From NCBI GenBank assembly GCA_025357355.1, contig JANXPK010000541.1, positions 1 through 18,655 of the forward strand: 18,655 nt of DNA, given 5' to 3'. The translations under genes and the position numbers were made by a program. The DNA is from Rhodobacterales bacterium. GTDB taxonomy: Bacteria > Pseudomonadota > Alphaproteobacteria > Rhodobacterales > Rhodobacteraceae. This document shows, piece by piece, positions 1-7,277 of the stretch. The notes under the pieces were generated by a model. The model was not told where the DNA came from. It was given only the letters and a program-made list of their open reading frames with translations, and made no database searches. How positions within the stretch are numbered: position 1 is the first letter of the stretch; each line of letters begins with the position of its first letter.

Positions 1-795
1 CTTCATGCCCAGCGAGATGCGCTGGGTTTCCGGGTTGATGCGAACGATTTGCACTTTCACATTCTGGCCGACGGCCAGCACATCCGAAGGATGGTTGACG
101 CGCTTCCAGGCAATGTCGGTGACGTGGAGCAGGCCATCGATGCCGCCCAGATCAACGAAGGCGCCGTAATCGGTGATGTTCTTGACAACCCCGTCAACGA
201 TCTGGCCTTCGGCGAGGTTCTGCACCAGCTCGGTGCGCTGTTCAGCGCGGGTTTCTTCCATGATGGCGCGGCGCGACACAACGATGTTGCCACGGCGACG
301 GTCCATTTTCAGGATCTGGAACGGCTGCTTCATGCCCATCAGGGGGCCTGCGTCCCGCACCGGGCGCACATCGACCTGAGAGCCGGGCAGGAAGGCGACT
401 GCGCCGCCCAGATCGACGGTAAAGCCGCCTTTGACGCGGCCGAAGATCGCGCCATCGACGCGGGTCTCAGAGGCATAGGCTTTTTCCAGACGGTCCCAGG
501 CTTCTTCGCGGCGGGCTTTCTCGCGCGAGATCTGAGCCTCGCCACGGGCGTTCTCGACGCGATCGAGATAGACCTCGACCTCATCGCCGACCTTGATGTC
601 GGGCGTCTCGCCGGGGTTGGCAAATTCCTTGATATCGATGCGGCCTTCCATCTTGTAGCCGACATCGATGATGGCCTGGCCCGCCTCGATCGCGATGACC
701 TTGCCTTTGACAACGGTGCCCTCTTCGGGCGTGTCAATTTCGAAGCTTTCCTTCAGCAGGGCTTCGAAGTCTTCCATAGTCGCTTTAGCGCACAT
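1..795 (-). CDS. rpsA: 30S ribosomal protein S1, N-terminal part (gene cut by window edge)
   Basis: S1 is the large ribosomal protein that captures mRNA on the 30S subunit and helps unfold structured translation starts. The visible 265 residues begin MCAKATMEDFEALLKESFEI, typical of alphaproteobacterial S1. They contain the first three S1 (OB-fold) repeats, at about residues 22-87, 108-172 and 193-262; the third has KNITDYGAFVDLGGIDGLLH. The family usually has about 550-560 residues, so slightly more than half lies beyond position 1. The ATG at 793-795 is preceded on the minus strand by a purine-rich AGGAAAAGGA stretch, which supports this start. The reading frame is open to the window edge. 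A good promoter candidate lies about 110 bases upstream. The family call is very secure. Confidence 0.97.
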   Translation of the reverse strand, partial: MCAKATMEDFEALLKESFEIDTPEEGTVVKGKVIAIEAGQAIIDVGYKMEGRIDIKEFANPGETPDIKVGDEVEVYLDRVENARGEAQISREKARREEAWDRLEKAYASETRVDGAIFGRVKGGFTVDLGGAVAFLPGSQVDVRPVRDAGPLMGMKQPFQILKMDRRRGNIVVSRRAIMEETRAEQRTELVQNLAEGQIVDGVVKNITDYGAFVDLGGIDGLLHVTDIAWKRVNHPSDVLAVGQNVKVQIVRINPETQRISLGMK

Positions 796-902
796 GCAGT
801 CTGATCCTTTTCCTACATTTTCACGGGCCTGGCGGTTGGCTCCGCCGGTCTTGCAAAACCTCGCCTTCCCCAAAGCGAAAGCGATGGGGATGGGACGTCG
901 GG

Positions 903-931
903 CCTATACGCGGCCCGTGCGGTTGAGGCAA
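903..931 (-). promoter_or_regulatory. Candidate sigma-70-type promoter of rpsA
   Basis: Read on the minus strand, TTGCCT (926-931) is followed after exactly 17 bases by TATAGG (903-908), close to the TTGACA-17-TATAAT consensus. Transcription would begin near 896, giving rpsA a leader of about 100 bases. That leader contains a weak GGCGG/CCGCC hairpin near 833-848. The region has no other gene. The match is by eye only; mapped 5' ends would settle it. Confidence 0.45.
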
Positions 932-944
932 GCGATTCCGGCCG

Positions 945-1601
945 TCAGCCAGCGCAACTCGGCAGCGACATCACCCGGTTCTGGATTTCTTGTTTGAAAT
1001 GGCCGGACCCGTCCTGCATCACCGACCAATATTTCGACAAGCCTTTGCCACCCGACACCGAGGCGCCGCTGGCAATCACGCCGTCCCGGTGGATCAATGC
1101 CGACATTTCACCGACAGCGCAGGTAATGTTGTTGAGCGGATCTTTCAGGCTGTCATGCGCCTTGTCGAGAACGCACCACGAATAGCCGTCCTCGTAGGAC
1201 AGCTGGAACAGTCCGATCGAATCGACGCCAAGCGGTGGCGGTTCGTGGAAGACTTGGGTCGGATCATAGCCGCTTTCGCGTCGCGCTATGGCCACCGCCA
1301 TCACCGACAGCGCCTCGGCCTTGCCGGCTGGAGGCAGGGTCGGATAGGCCGGGCAATAGGCCGCGATGTCCGCCGGGGTCCCGATTTGGTCGAGATGGGC
1401 GGCGAATGTCTGACGCAGGCCAGCCGACCAGTCCGCACGCTCTGGGTGCCCCTTCTCCCAGTCCAGAGGCGCCGTGGTCGCAACGTTGGTTGCGACATGA
1501 TCAAGAACCGGCAGCGTTGGCGCCGTCATTGTGCAGGCACTGACGCTGAGGATAGCCAGAAGGTCGGTCAAGGTCGGAATAATTGTGGACGAATTAGGCA
1601 T
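945..1601 (-). CDS. Putative lytic transglycosylase (SLT-like) lipoprotein
   Basis: Probable peptidoglycan-cleaving or peptidoglycan-binding lipoprotein of 218 residues. The region MAVAIARRESGYDPTQVF (about 101-118) matches the catalytic segment of GH23 soluble-lytic-transglycosylase domains, with E109 in the Glu-Ser motif. It is followed by SIGLFQLS, the counterpart of the usual GLMQ segment. The N-terminus has a hydrophobic stretch ending in a lipobox, VSAC, which would place the lipid on Cys23, although it lacks the usual positive charges before the hydrophobic part. I chose the ATG at 1599-1601 because GGGAGA lies six to eight bases upstream; a longer frame starting near 1661 has no such site and would spoil the signal sequence. 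Divergent from the DoxX-like gene. The overall similarity is to a weakly conserved branch, so substrate and activity are inferred. Confidence 0.7.
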   Translation of the reverse strand: MPNSSTIIPTLTDLLAILSVSACTMTAPTLPVLDHVATNVATTAPLDWEKGHPERADWSAGLRQTFAAHLDQIGTPADIAAYCPAYPTLPPAGKAEALSVMAVAIARRESGYDPTQVFHEPPPLGVDSIGLFQLSYEDGYSWCVLDKAHDSLKDPLNNITCAVGEMSALIHRDGVIASGASVSGGKGLSKYWSVMQDGSGHFKQEIQNRVMSLPSCAG

Positions 1602-1753
1602 CGCAATCTCCCAAAATAGAATTGTTTTCAATGCGGGAAGTTTAGCAAGAAAAAGGCTCAATCACAACCTGGCTTGCGATTGCGTTTGCTCGTCATTGGT
1701 GGACGGCCGGTCATGGCAAACCAGGCCAATCTCCGGTCAGGTTATAAGCCCGA

Positions 1754-1781
1754 TTGACGCGCATGCTCAAATGGTTAGCTT
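1754..1781 (+). promoter_or_regulatory. Candidate promoter of the DoxX-like gene
   Basis: TTGACG (1754-1759) and TAGCTT (1776-1781) are 16 bases apart and would start transcription near 1788, about 20 bases before the ATG at 1810. The -35 box is good and the -10 box is weak. The rest of the 208-base divergent spacer (1602-1809) shows no gene and no clear operator. Confidence 0.3.
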
Positions 1782-1809
1782 TGGACCAAGGCGATTGGAG
1801 TAAGCGGCC

Positions 1810-2190
1810 ATGACCACGACCCAAAAGATCGGCTGGGGCTTGTCCGCCCTGTTTGCGCTGTTCATGATCTTCGCCTCGGCCACGCCGAAACTGCTGGGCA
1901 TGGCGGTGGCCACCGACATCATGACCGGGCTGGGCTGGCCCGACGTGCCGATCTTTATGATCGGCGGTCTGGAGGCAGGGCTGGCGCTGCTTTATCTTGT
2001 TCCCGCCACCTCGGTGCTGGGGGCGGTGCTGCTGATGGCGCTGTTCGGGGGCGCGATTGCGACCAACCTGCACGGTCATGCCGAGTTGTTCGGCCATACG
2101 CTGTTCAGCGTTTACCTCGGCATCTGGATGTGGGCCGGGCTGATCCTGCGCGATCCGCGGGTACGGACGGTGTTTCCGCTGGTGCAGTAG
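1810..2190 (+). CDS. DoxX-like small integral membrane protein
   Basis: A 126-residue protein dominated by four hydrophobic segments, at roughly residues 7-27, 48-66, 68-86 and 95-113. Features include the early KIGWGLSALFALFMIFASATPKL segment and GLGWPDVPIFMIGGLEAGLALLYLVP, the pattern of the DoxX-like family of four-helix inner-membrane proteins. Members are linked loosely to redox or thiol metabolism, but this subfamily has no established reaction. TTGGAG about 12 bases before the ATG can serve as ribosome binding site. The gene converges with the cupin gene and their stop codons are only five bases apart, so there is no room for a separate terminator. Family call good, function unknown. 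Confidence 0.75.
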   Translation: MTTTQKIGWGLSALFALFMIFASATPKLLGMAVATDIMTGLGWPDVPIFMIGGLEAGLALLYLVPATSVLGAVLLMALFGGAIATNLHGHAELFGHTLFSVYLGIWMWAGLILRDPRVRTVFPLVQ

Positions 2191-2195
2191 AGACG

Positions 2196-2555
2196 TTACA
2201 GGCTGACTTCGGTGTCGGTGATGTGAACGGCCAGCAGACACCCGTCAGGACTGTACGAGCTATGCTCGGTGCCGTCGCGGTAGCAGGCCATGTCGCCCTT
2301 GCAAAATACGTGGCCGTCGCTGTCGATCAGGGTGCCTTCCAGCACCAGAAATTGCTCGACCCCGCTGTGGCGGTGCGGGCGGGTCGTCATGCCGGGGGGC
2401 ATGCGGTAGACATGGAAGCCGACGCCAAGGGGCTTGCTGGTATCCAGTTGCAGCACGGCATCGCCCAGCGCCACGCCGTCGGGGTAGACATAGGGCGCAA
2501 AGGCGGCGGTGAGGATGTTGGCGTCGGTGCGGTCGTTGGTGTCCATCGGTTTCAT
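2196..2555 (-). CDS. Small single-domain cupin protein
   Basis: A 119-residue beta-barrel cupin. Cupin motif 1 is seen as G-M-T-T-R-P-H61-R-H63-S-G-V-E67-Q-F-L-V-L-E-G, and the motif 2 histidine as H98 in GDMACYRDGTEH. These four residues (H61, H63, E67, H98) would bind one metal ion. The domain resembles ChrR-like sensor cupins and small dioxygenase-like cupins; nothing identifies a substrate. The start is uncertain. I chose the ATG at 2553-2555 (MKPMDTN...); an ATG nine bases further in and a TTG at 2595-2597 are possible, and none has a strong ribosome binding site. A perfect palindrome lies 49 bases upstream and may be an operator for this gene. Confidence 0.78.
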   Translation of the reverse strand: MKPMDTNDRTDANILTAAFAPYVYPDGVALGDAVLQLDTSKPLGVGFHVYRMPPGMTTRPHRHSGVEQFLVLEGTLIDSDGHVFCKGDMACYRDGTEHSSYSPDGCLLAVHITDTEVSL

Positions 2556-2603
2556 GACAGGCTCGTTGTTGCGGGGCGGGGCGATGTCAGCTTGCAATGG
2601 CGA

Positions 2604-2625
2604 CTTCTGACTGTCCAGTCAGAAG
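2604..2625. promoter_or_regulatory. Perfect palindrome resembling a TetR-family operator
   Basis: Arms CTTCTGACTG (2604-2613) and CAGTCAGAAG (2616-2625) are perfect inverted copies separated by TC. The core TGACTG-n2-CAGTCA has the size and symmetry of operators bound by TetR-family repressors. It lies between the cupin gene (-) and ybeY (+) and could control either. No TetR-type gene is in the window, so the regulator would be encoded elsewhere. Not a terminator: no gene ends here and no T-run follows. Confidence 0.5.
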
Positions 2626-2679
2626 CGTGCTGCTGCTGAGCAGTTGAACCGAAGGCACCAACGGCGTATCAGGCCGCGC

Positions 2680-3183
2680 ATGGAACCTCTGGTCGATTGC
2701 GTCATCGAGGATCAGCGTTGGATGCCCCTTGGGCTGGAGCGACTGGCACTGGCCGCGGTGCAGGCGACGCTGGCGCAACTGGAGGTGCCGGAACGCGGCT
2801 TCACCCTGGCGCTGATGGCGGGGGACGATGCCCGCATCGCCACCCTCAACGCCGAGTTTCGTGGCAAGCCCGTGCCCACCAACGTGCTAAGCTGGCCCGC
2901 CGAGGATCTGGCCGTCGAGGCCGAGGGCGGGATGCCTGATCAACCCGAGCCCGGCGACCAGGAAGACCCCGAATCATTGGGCGACATAGCGCTTGCCTAT
3001 GACACCTGTGCCCGCGAGGCCGCCGAGGCGGGCAAGTCCCTCGCCGATCATGTGACGCACCTGATCGTGCACGGGCTGTTACATTGCCTGGGTTATGATC
3101 ACATCCGCGACGGCGATGCCGCCGTGATGGAGGCTGTCGAAGTGCGCATACTTGCAACCTTGGGCATTTCTGACCCATATTGA
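2680..3183 (+). CDS. ybeY: Endoribonuclease YbeY (16S rRNA 3'-end maturation factor)
   Basis: A 167-residue single-strand-specific metallo-endoribonuclease that helps mature the 3' end of 16S rRNA and takes part in ribosome quality control. The family signature H-x3-H-x5-H is present as H131-GLL-H135-CLGYD-H141, which binds the zinc ion. Upstream are the conserved FRGKPVPTNVLSWP segment (61-73) and GDIALAYD (101-108). An acidic insert (about 78-100) between these lengthens the protein slightly. The ATG at 2680 is chosen over a TTG at 2644 because it gives the expected N-terminus; the ribosome binding site (AGG) is weak. The usual phoH neighbour is not upstream here. The stop is 42 bases before corC, so the two are probably cotranscribed. 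Confidence 0.95.
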   Translation: MEPLVDCVIEDQRWMPLGLERLALAAVQATLAQLEVPERGFTLALMAGDDARIATLNAEFRGKPVPTNVLSWPAEDLAVEAEGGMPDQPEPGDQEDPESLGDIALAYDTCAREAAEAGKSLADHVTHLIVHGLLHCLGYDHIRDGDAAVMEAVEVRILATLGISDPY

Positions 3184-3225
3184 GCGTTCAAGGCCCGCAG
3201 GGGCAGAATTCTGGACAAAGGGCCG

Positions 3226-4164
3226 ATGGGCAGTAGCAGCGATGGGGCCGGGCAAGACGCGCCGACCCGAATGGACGACCCCCCCGAACCGAATGGCGAA
3301 CCCACCGGGCGCGGCTTTTTCGGCAGGCTGATGACGGCGTTTTCACCCGCCGATCCGGGGCAGAGCAACCCCGAGGCTGCCAATCCAACCCCGCCCGTCG
3401 CGCAAGTCATGTCCAGCCACGGCCAGTCGAATCCGGGTCATTCGACCCTTGGCATGTCCAATCTGCGCCGCCTGCGCGTCGACGACGTGGCCATTCCCAA
3501 GGTCGAGATTGTGGCGGTGCCGCTGGACATCGGCAAGGACGCGCTGGTCGGGGTGTTCCGCGAACATGGCTTCAGCCGGGTGCCGGTTTACAAGGACAAT
3601 CTGGATCATCCACAAGGGCTGGTCCTGCTCAAGGACCTGGCGCTGCAATATGGCTTTGGCGCCGGGGGCAAATTCTCGATGCGCAAGATGCTGCGCCCGG
3701 TGCTGTATGCGCCGCCGTCGATGCCGGTTGGCGTGTTGTTGCAGAAGATGCAGCGGGAACGGGTGCACATGGCGCTGGTGATCGACGAATATGGCGGGGT
3801 GGACGGCCTTGTCACCATCGAGGACCTGATCGAGACGGTGATCGGCGAGATCGAGGACGAACATGACGAGGATGGCGACGTGCTGTGGAAGGTCGAGGCG
3901 CCCGGCGTCTTTCTGGCCCAGGCCACGGCGCCGCTGGACGAGTTCGAAGCCGCCCTTGGCGTGACCCTGCGGGTGAACGACGACGATCAGGACATCGACA
4001 CGCTGGGCGGTCTGGTGATGGTGCGGACCGGGCGGATGCCCGCGCGGGGCGAGATCGTGCCGCACGAAAGCGGGGTCGAGTTCGAGGTGGTCGACGCCGA
4101 TCCCCGGCGCATCAAACGCCTGCGGGTGCGCCTGCCCGGCAACGCCGCCGATCCGACCGGGTGA
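3226..4164 (+). CDS. corC: CorC/TlyC-type CBS-domain protein (cytoplasmic)
   Basis: A 312-residue hemolysin-C/CorC-family protein. Two CBS repeats, at about residues 84-143 and 155-213, form a nucleotide-binding Bateman module (FSRVPVYKDN and HMALVIDEYGGVDGLVTIEDLIE are typical). A C-terminal CorC_HlyC domain follows at about 222-304. There is no DUF21 membrane domain, so this is the soluble form, usually associated with magnesium or cobalt efflux; the old hemolysin label is not informative. The first 75 residues are Pro/Gly/Asn/Ser-rich and probably disordered, with a short helix around GFFGRLMTAF (30-39). Start ATG 3226 follows AAAGGG; an internal Met16 cannot be excluded. It sits between ybeY and lnt, a common alphaproteobacterial order. 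Confidence 0.9.
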   Translation: MGSSSDGAGQDAPTRMDDPPEPNGEPTGRGFFGRLMTAFSPADPGQSNPEAANPTPPVAQVMSSHGQSNPGHSTLGMSNLRRLRVDDVAIPKVEIVAVPLDIGKDALVGVFREHGFSRVPVYKDNLDHPQGLVLLKDLALQYGFGAGGKFSMRKMLRPVLYAPPSMPVGVLLQKMQRERVHMALVIDEYGGVDGLVTIEDLIETVIGEIEDEHDEDGDVLWKVEAPGVFLAQATAPLDEFEAALGVTLRVNDDDQDIDTLGGLVMVRTGRMPARGEIVPHESGVEFEVVDADPRRIKRLRVRLPGNAADPTG

Positions 4165-4516
4165 GCGGTGCCGAGGCTTGGCCGATGACGATGTGGGTAA
4201 ACGGACCGGGCGAAAGGCCGCGTGCTGGTGCGGCAGGGCGCCTGAGGGTTTCAGCCCGTCTGGTCAATCTCTCTGTCTCCTTCCCCGACAGGCCAAAGCC
4301 TATCGGGGACGCGCCCGACCGCACCCCGGGCGGGCGTGTCCCCTTCGTTGCCACAGCACCCAGCCCAATCCCCCTTGCCTTGCCGCTTGCGCGTTGCGGC
4401 AATCGGGCCGAAGAAGGCTCCACCGGAGCCTTCATCAGACGGTCCTCTGACGCCTTTGGCGAGCATCGGGATTCCTCCGTCAAGCCCGCCCATTTGCTAC
4501 GTCCAAGGCTCACAGC
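4165..4516 (+). other. 352-base corC-lnt spacer with several strong hairpins
   Basis: No convincing gene is present on either strand. Four inverted repeats stand out. A: 4283-4293 with 4298-4308, 11-base arms with one mismatch and loop CAAA. B: 4305-4317 with 4331-4343, a 13-pair stem with one G-U pair and a 13-base loop. C: 4380-4386 with 4396-4402, a perfect 7-pair stem. D: GAAGGCTCC (4413-4421) with GGAGCCTTC (4425-4433), a perfect 9-pair stem with loop ACC. A and B both need the GGGG at 4305-4308, so they cannot form together. None is followed by a T-run, so classic intrinsic termination is not supported. Possible explanations are a leader of lnt that folds in two ways, an RNA-processing site, or a dispersed palindromic repeat. 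Confidence 0.55.
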
Positions 4517-5989
4517 ATGACCCCCCGCCTCGCTTTCCCCGGCTGGCGCGCCGTCGGGCTGCCCTTCGCCCTTGGCGCCGTCATGGCGCTTGGGCAGGCG
4601 CCGCTGGGCTGGTGGTGGGCGAGCCTGCCGGCACTGGCGCTGGTGTTGCGCAAGCTGAGCCTGGCCCCCCGGACCGCCGCGATCTGGATGGGATGGTTCG
4701 CCGGCGCAGGCTATTTCGGGACAGCCCTCAACTGGATCGTCTCGCCCTTCATGGTGGATGCCGCACACGAGGGCTGGATGGCACCTTTTGCGCTGGTGCT
4801 GATGGCGTTCGGGCTGGCGCTGTTCTGGGCGGTGGCTTGCGGGTTCGCGAGCCAAAGCCGGGCGCCGCTGCTCGCGCTGGTCACAGCCCTTGCTCTGGCA
4901 GAACTGGCGCGCGGCTATGTGCTGACCGGCTTTCCCTGGGCGCTGATCGGGCACATCTGGATCGACCAGCCCCCGGCACAGGCTGCCGCCCTGATCGGGC
5001 CAAGCGGGCTGACCGTGCTGACGCTAGGCATCGCCGCCCTTGCCGCCACCTTTCGCCCCGGCCTGATCGCGGCCGCAATCGCGATCCTCGCCGCCCTGTG
5101 GGGCTTTGGCCTGTGGCAACTGGCGCAGCCTGATCCCGCCGCCACCCAGCTGACCCTGCGACTGGTCCAGCCTGATGCCCCACAGGATGCCAAATGGCAG
5201 CCCGACCACGCCCAGTTGTTCTTTGACCGGTTGATGTCGGCCACAGCGGCGCCCGGCAAGGTCGATCTGGTGATCTGGCCCGAAACCGCCTTGCCCTATC
5301 TTGTCGTCGACAACCCCGACCTGCCCGCAATGATCGCGGCGGCTGGCCATGGTGCGCCGGTGGCCGTTGGCCTGCAACGGGTCGAGGGCAATCGTGACTG
5401 GAACTCGCTACAGGTCTTTGCCCCAGATAGCAGCACGCTGGCGAGTTATGACAAGCACCATCTGGTGCCCTTTGGCGAATACATCCCGCTGGGTGATGCC
5501 GCCTATGACTGGCTGGGGATCAGCGCCTTTGCCGCGCAACAGGGCCACGCCTATTCCGCCGGTCCGGGCCCGGCGCTTCTGGACCTTGGCCGCCTTGGCA
5601 AGGTTCTGCCGCTGATCTGTTACGAGGCGGTGTTCCCGCAGGACCTGCGCGGCACGGCACGGCCGGACTGGCTGTTGCAGGTTACCAACGACGCCTGGTT
5701 CGGCACCCTGACCGGCCCGTTCCAGCATGCGGCCCAAGCCCGTCTGCGCGCGGTCGAACAGGGTCTGCCGCTGGTGCGCGTCGCCAATACCGGCGTGACG
5801 CAGGTAGTGGACGCGCGCGGCCGCGTTACCGCCTCTTTGCCCTTTGGCAGCGAAGGCTATCTCGACGCCGCCTTGCCCGGCGCCCTGCCCGCGACGCCCT
5901 ATGCGCGCTTTGGCGAAATCCCGGTGCTGGTGTTGCTGGCGGCCCTCGCCCTTGCCACATTGCTCAAAAGCCGCAGGACCCCGGCTTGA
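4517..5989 (+). CDS. lnt: Apolipoprotein N-acyltransferase
   Basis: Lnt transfers the third acyl chain from phospholipid to the N-terminal cysteine of apolipoproteins on the periplasmic face of the inner membrane. The 490-residue protein has an N-terminal membrane part (about six or seven helices, residues 12-205), a periplasmic nitrilase-fold domain (about 218-460), and a last membrane helix (about 466-484). The catalytic triad is complete: E256 in WPETALPYL, K313 in YDKHHLVPFGEY and C368 in LICYEAVFP. Conserved TNDAWFG follows. Start ATG 4517 has only a weak purine stretch upstream. The preceding spacer is structured, so translation or transcription of lnt may be controlled there. The stop codon overlaps the putative -35 box of metK. 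Confidence 0.96.
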   Translation: MTPRLAFPGWRAVGLPFALGAVMALGQAPLGWWWASLPALALVLRKLSLAPRTAAIWMGWFAGAGYFGTALNWIVSPFMVDAAHEGWMAPFALVLMAFGLALFWAVACGFASQSRAPLLALVTALALAELARGYVLTGFPWALIGHIWIDQPPAQAAALIGPSGLTVLTLGIAALAATFRPGLIAAAIAILAALWGFGLWQLAQPDPAATQLTLRLVQPDAPQDAKWQPDHAQLFFDRLMSATAAPGKVDLVIWPETALPYLVVDNPDLPAMIAAAGHGAPVAVGLQRVEGNRDWNSLQVFAPDSSTLASYDKHHLVPFGEYIPLGDAAYDWLGISAFAAQQGHAYSAGPGPALLDLGRLGKVLPLICYEAVFPQDLRGTARPDWLLQVTNDAWFGTLTGPFQHAAQARLRAVEQGLPLVRVANTGVTQVVDARGRVTASLPFGSEGYLDAALPGALPATPYARFGEIPVLVLLAALALATLLKSRRTPA

Positions 5990-6014
5990 CCCGCGCCACA
6001 TTTGCGACTAGGCC
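5986..6014 (+). promoter_or_regulatory. Candidate metK promoter overlapping the lnt stop
   Basis: TTGACC (5986-5991) includes the lnt stop codon and is followed after 17 bases by TAGGCC (6009-6014). The -35 is close to consensus and the -10 is poor. Transcription would start near 6020, placing the riboswitch at the very 5' end of a short leader, as expected for this riboswitch class. Confidence 0.4.
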
Positions 6015-6026
6015 CTCGTGGACCTG

Positions 6027-6073
6027 CTGTCACAACGGCTTCCTGGCGTGACGGTCCAGCCCTAACGGAGCAC
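6027..6073 (+). ncRNA. SAM/SAH riboswitch in the metK leader
   Basis: The segment carries the hallmark core CACAACGGCTTCCTGGCGTG (6031-6050) of the SAM/SAH riboswitch (Rfam SAM-SAH class, known from Rhodobacterales metK leaders). Stem P1 pairs 6027-6033 with 6048-6054: GTCAC with GTGAC plus an outer T-G wobble and a C-G pair. The loop segment GCTTC (6038-6042) can pair with GGAGC (6067-6071) as an H-type pseudoknot. That second partner contains the GGAG ribosome binding site of metK, ten bases before the ATG. Ligand-stabilised pseudoknot formation would hide the site and lower metK translation when SAM is plentiful. This class also tolerates SAH. GGACC at 6020-6024 could extend P1 by pairing with GGTCC at 6053-6057; that part is my inference. 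Confidence 0.9.
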
Positions 6074-6080
6074 TTCCCCC

Positions 6081-7259
6081 ATGTCGCCCATTTCTGCCCG
6101 CAAATCCTATGTGTTCACCTCTGAATCCGTGTCAGAGGGGCATCCCGACAAACTGTGTGACCGCGTCTCGGACGCCGTTCTTGATGCCTTTCTGACCGAA
6201 GAGGCCCATGCCCGTGTGGCTTGCGAAACCTTTGCCACCACGGGCAGGGTGATCGTAGGCGGCGAGGTTGGGTTGACCGACAAGCACGCGCTCAGGACCA
6301 TGATGGAGCGGGTCGAGGACATCGTGCGCGCCGCCGTGCGCGACATCGGCTACGAGCAGGACGAGTTCCACTGGAAGACGCTGAAGGTGCAGAACTACCT
6401 GCACAAACAGTCGGCGCATATTGCGCAGGGCGTCGACCGGGACGGGGCGGGTGATCAGGGCATCATGTTCGGTTATGCCTGCCGCGAGACGCCGGAAATG
6501 ATGCCGGCGCCGATCCAGTATTCCCACGCTATCTTGCGCCGCCTGGCCGAGGCGCGCAAATCGGGCAAGGAGCCCAAGCTCGGCCCCGACGCCAAGTCGC
6601 AACTGACCCTGCGCTATGAAAACGGCAAGCCGGTCGAGGTGACGACCATCGTTCTCAGCCACCAGCATTCCAGCGAAAGCCAGACATCTGCCGACGTCCG
6701 CGCCATCGTCGAGCCCTATGTCCGCGAAATTCTGCCCTCGGGCTGGATCAGCGACAAGACCGAATGGTGGGTCAACCCGACCGGAACCTTTGTCATCGGC
6801 GGGCCGGACGGCGATGCCGGTCTGACCGGTCGCAAGATCATCGTGGACACCTATGGTGGTGCCGCCCCGCATGGCGGCGGCGCGTTCTCGGGCAAGGACC
6901 CGACCAAGGTTGACCGCTCTGCCGCTTATGCCGCGCGCTATCTGGCCAAGAACGTGGTCGCGGCCGGTCTGGCCGACCGCTGCACCTTGCAGCTGTCTTA
7001 TGCCATCGGCGTCGCCCATCCCTTGTCGATCTACGTCGATACCCATGGCACCAGCCAGGTCGAAGAGGCGCGGATCGAGGCGGCCGTCGCCTCCTGCATG
7101 GACCTCACGCCGCGCGGCATCCGCACCCATCTGGGCCTGAACAAGCCGATCTATGCCCGCACCTCGGCCTACGGTCACTTTGGCCGCGCACCGGAGGCGG
7201 ATGGCGGCTTCTCGTGGGAAAAGACCGATCTGGTCGAGGCGTTGAAAAAGGCGGTGTGA
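6081..7259 (+). CDS. metK: S-adenosylmethionine synthase
   Basis: MetK makes S-adenosylmethionine from methionine and ATP, releasing phosphate and pyrophosphate; it supplies the methyl donor for TrmB and other enzymes. The 392-residue protein has the usual length. Visible motifs are FTSESVSEGHPDKLCDRVSD (12-31, including the catalytic His21), the ATP-binding GAGDQG (122-127), and the phosphate loop GGGAFSGKDPTKVDRS (265-280). Start ATG 6081 has GGAG ten bases upstream, sequestered by the riboswitch. It is followed at once by the macro-domain gene, whose GTG lies 18 bases after the stop. Confidence 0.98.
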   Translation: MSPISARKSYVFTSESVSEGHPDKLCDRVSDAVLDAFLTEEAHARVACETFATTGRVIVGGEVGLTDKHALRTMMERVEDIVRAAVRDIGYEQDEFHWKTLKVQNYLHKQSAHIAQGVDRDGAGDQGIMFGYACRETPEMMPAPIQYSHAILRRLAEARKSGKEPKLGPDAKSQLTLRYENGKPVEVTTIVLSHQHSSESQTSADVRAIVEPYVREILPSGWISDKTEWWVNPTGTFVIGGPDGDAGLTGRKIIVDTYGGAAPHGGGAFSGKDPTKVDRSAAYAARYLAKNVVAAGLADRCTLQLSYAIGVAHPLSIYVDTHGTSQVEEARIEAAVASCMDLTPRGIRTHLGLNKPIYARTSAYGHFGRAPEADGGFSWEKTDLVEALKKAV

Positions 7260-7277
7260 GCCATCCTCCCCCGGCTT

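Noticed and set aside
49..804. Open frame of 251 codons on the plus strand opposite rpsA
   Set aside because: Shadow of the S1 gene; the minus strand encodes an unmistakable S1 protein.
4413..4433. Intrinsic terminator of corC
   Set aside because: The stem is perfect, but no T-run follows and it lies about 250 bases after the stop codon.
4251..4493. Possible 80-residue minus-strand gene in the corC-lnt spacer
   Set aside because: No ribosome binding site or domain; the region is dominated by inverted repeats, which explain the open frame better.
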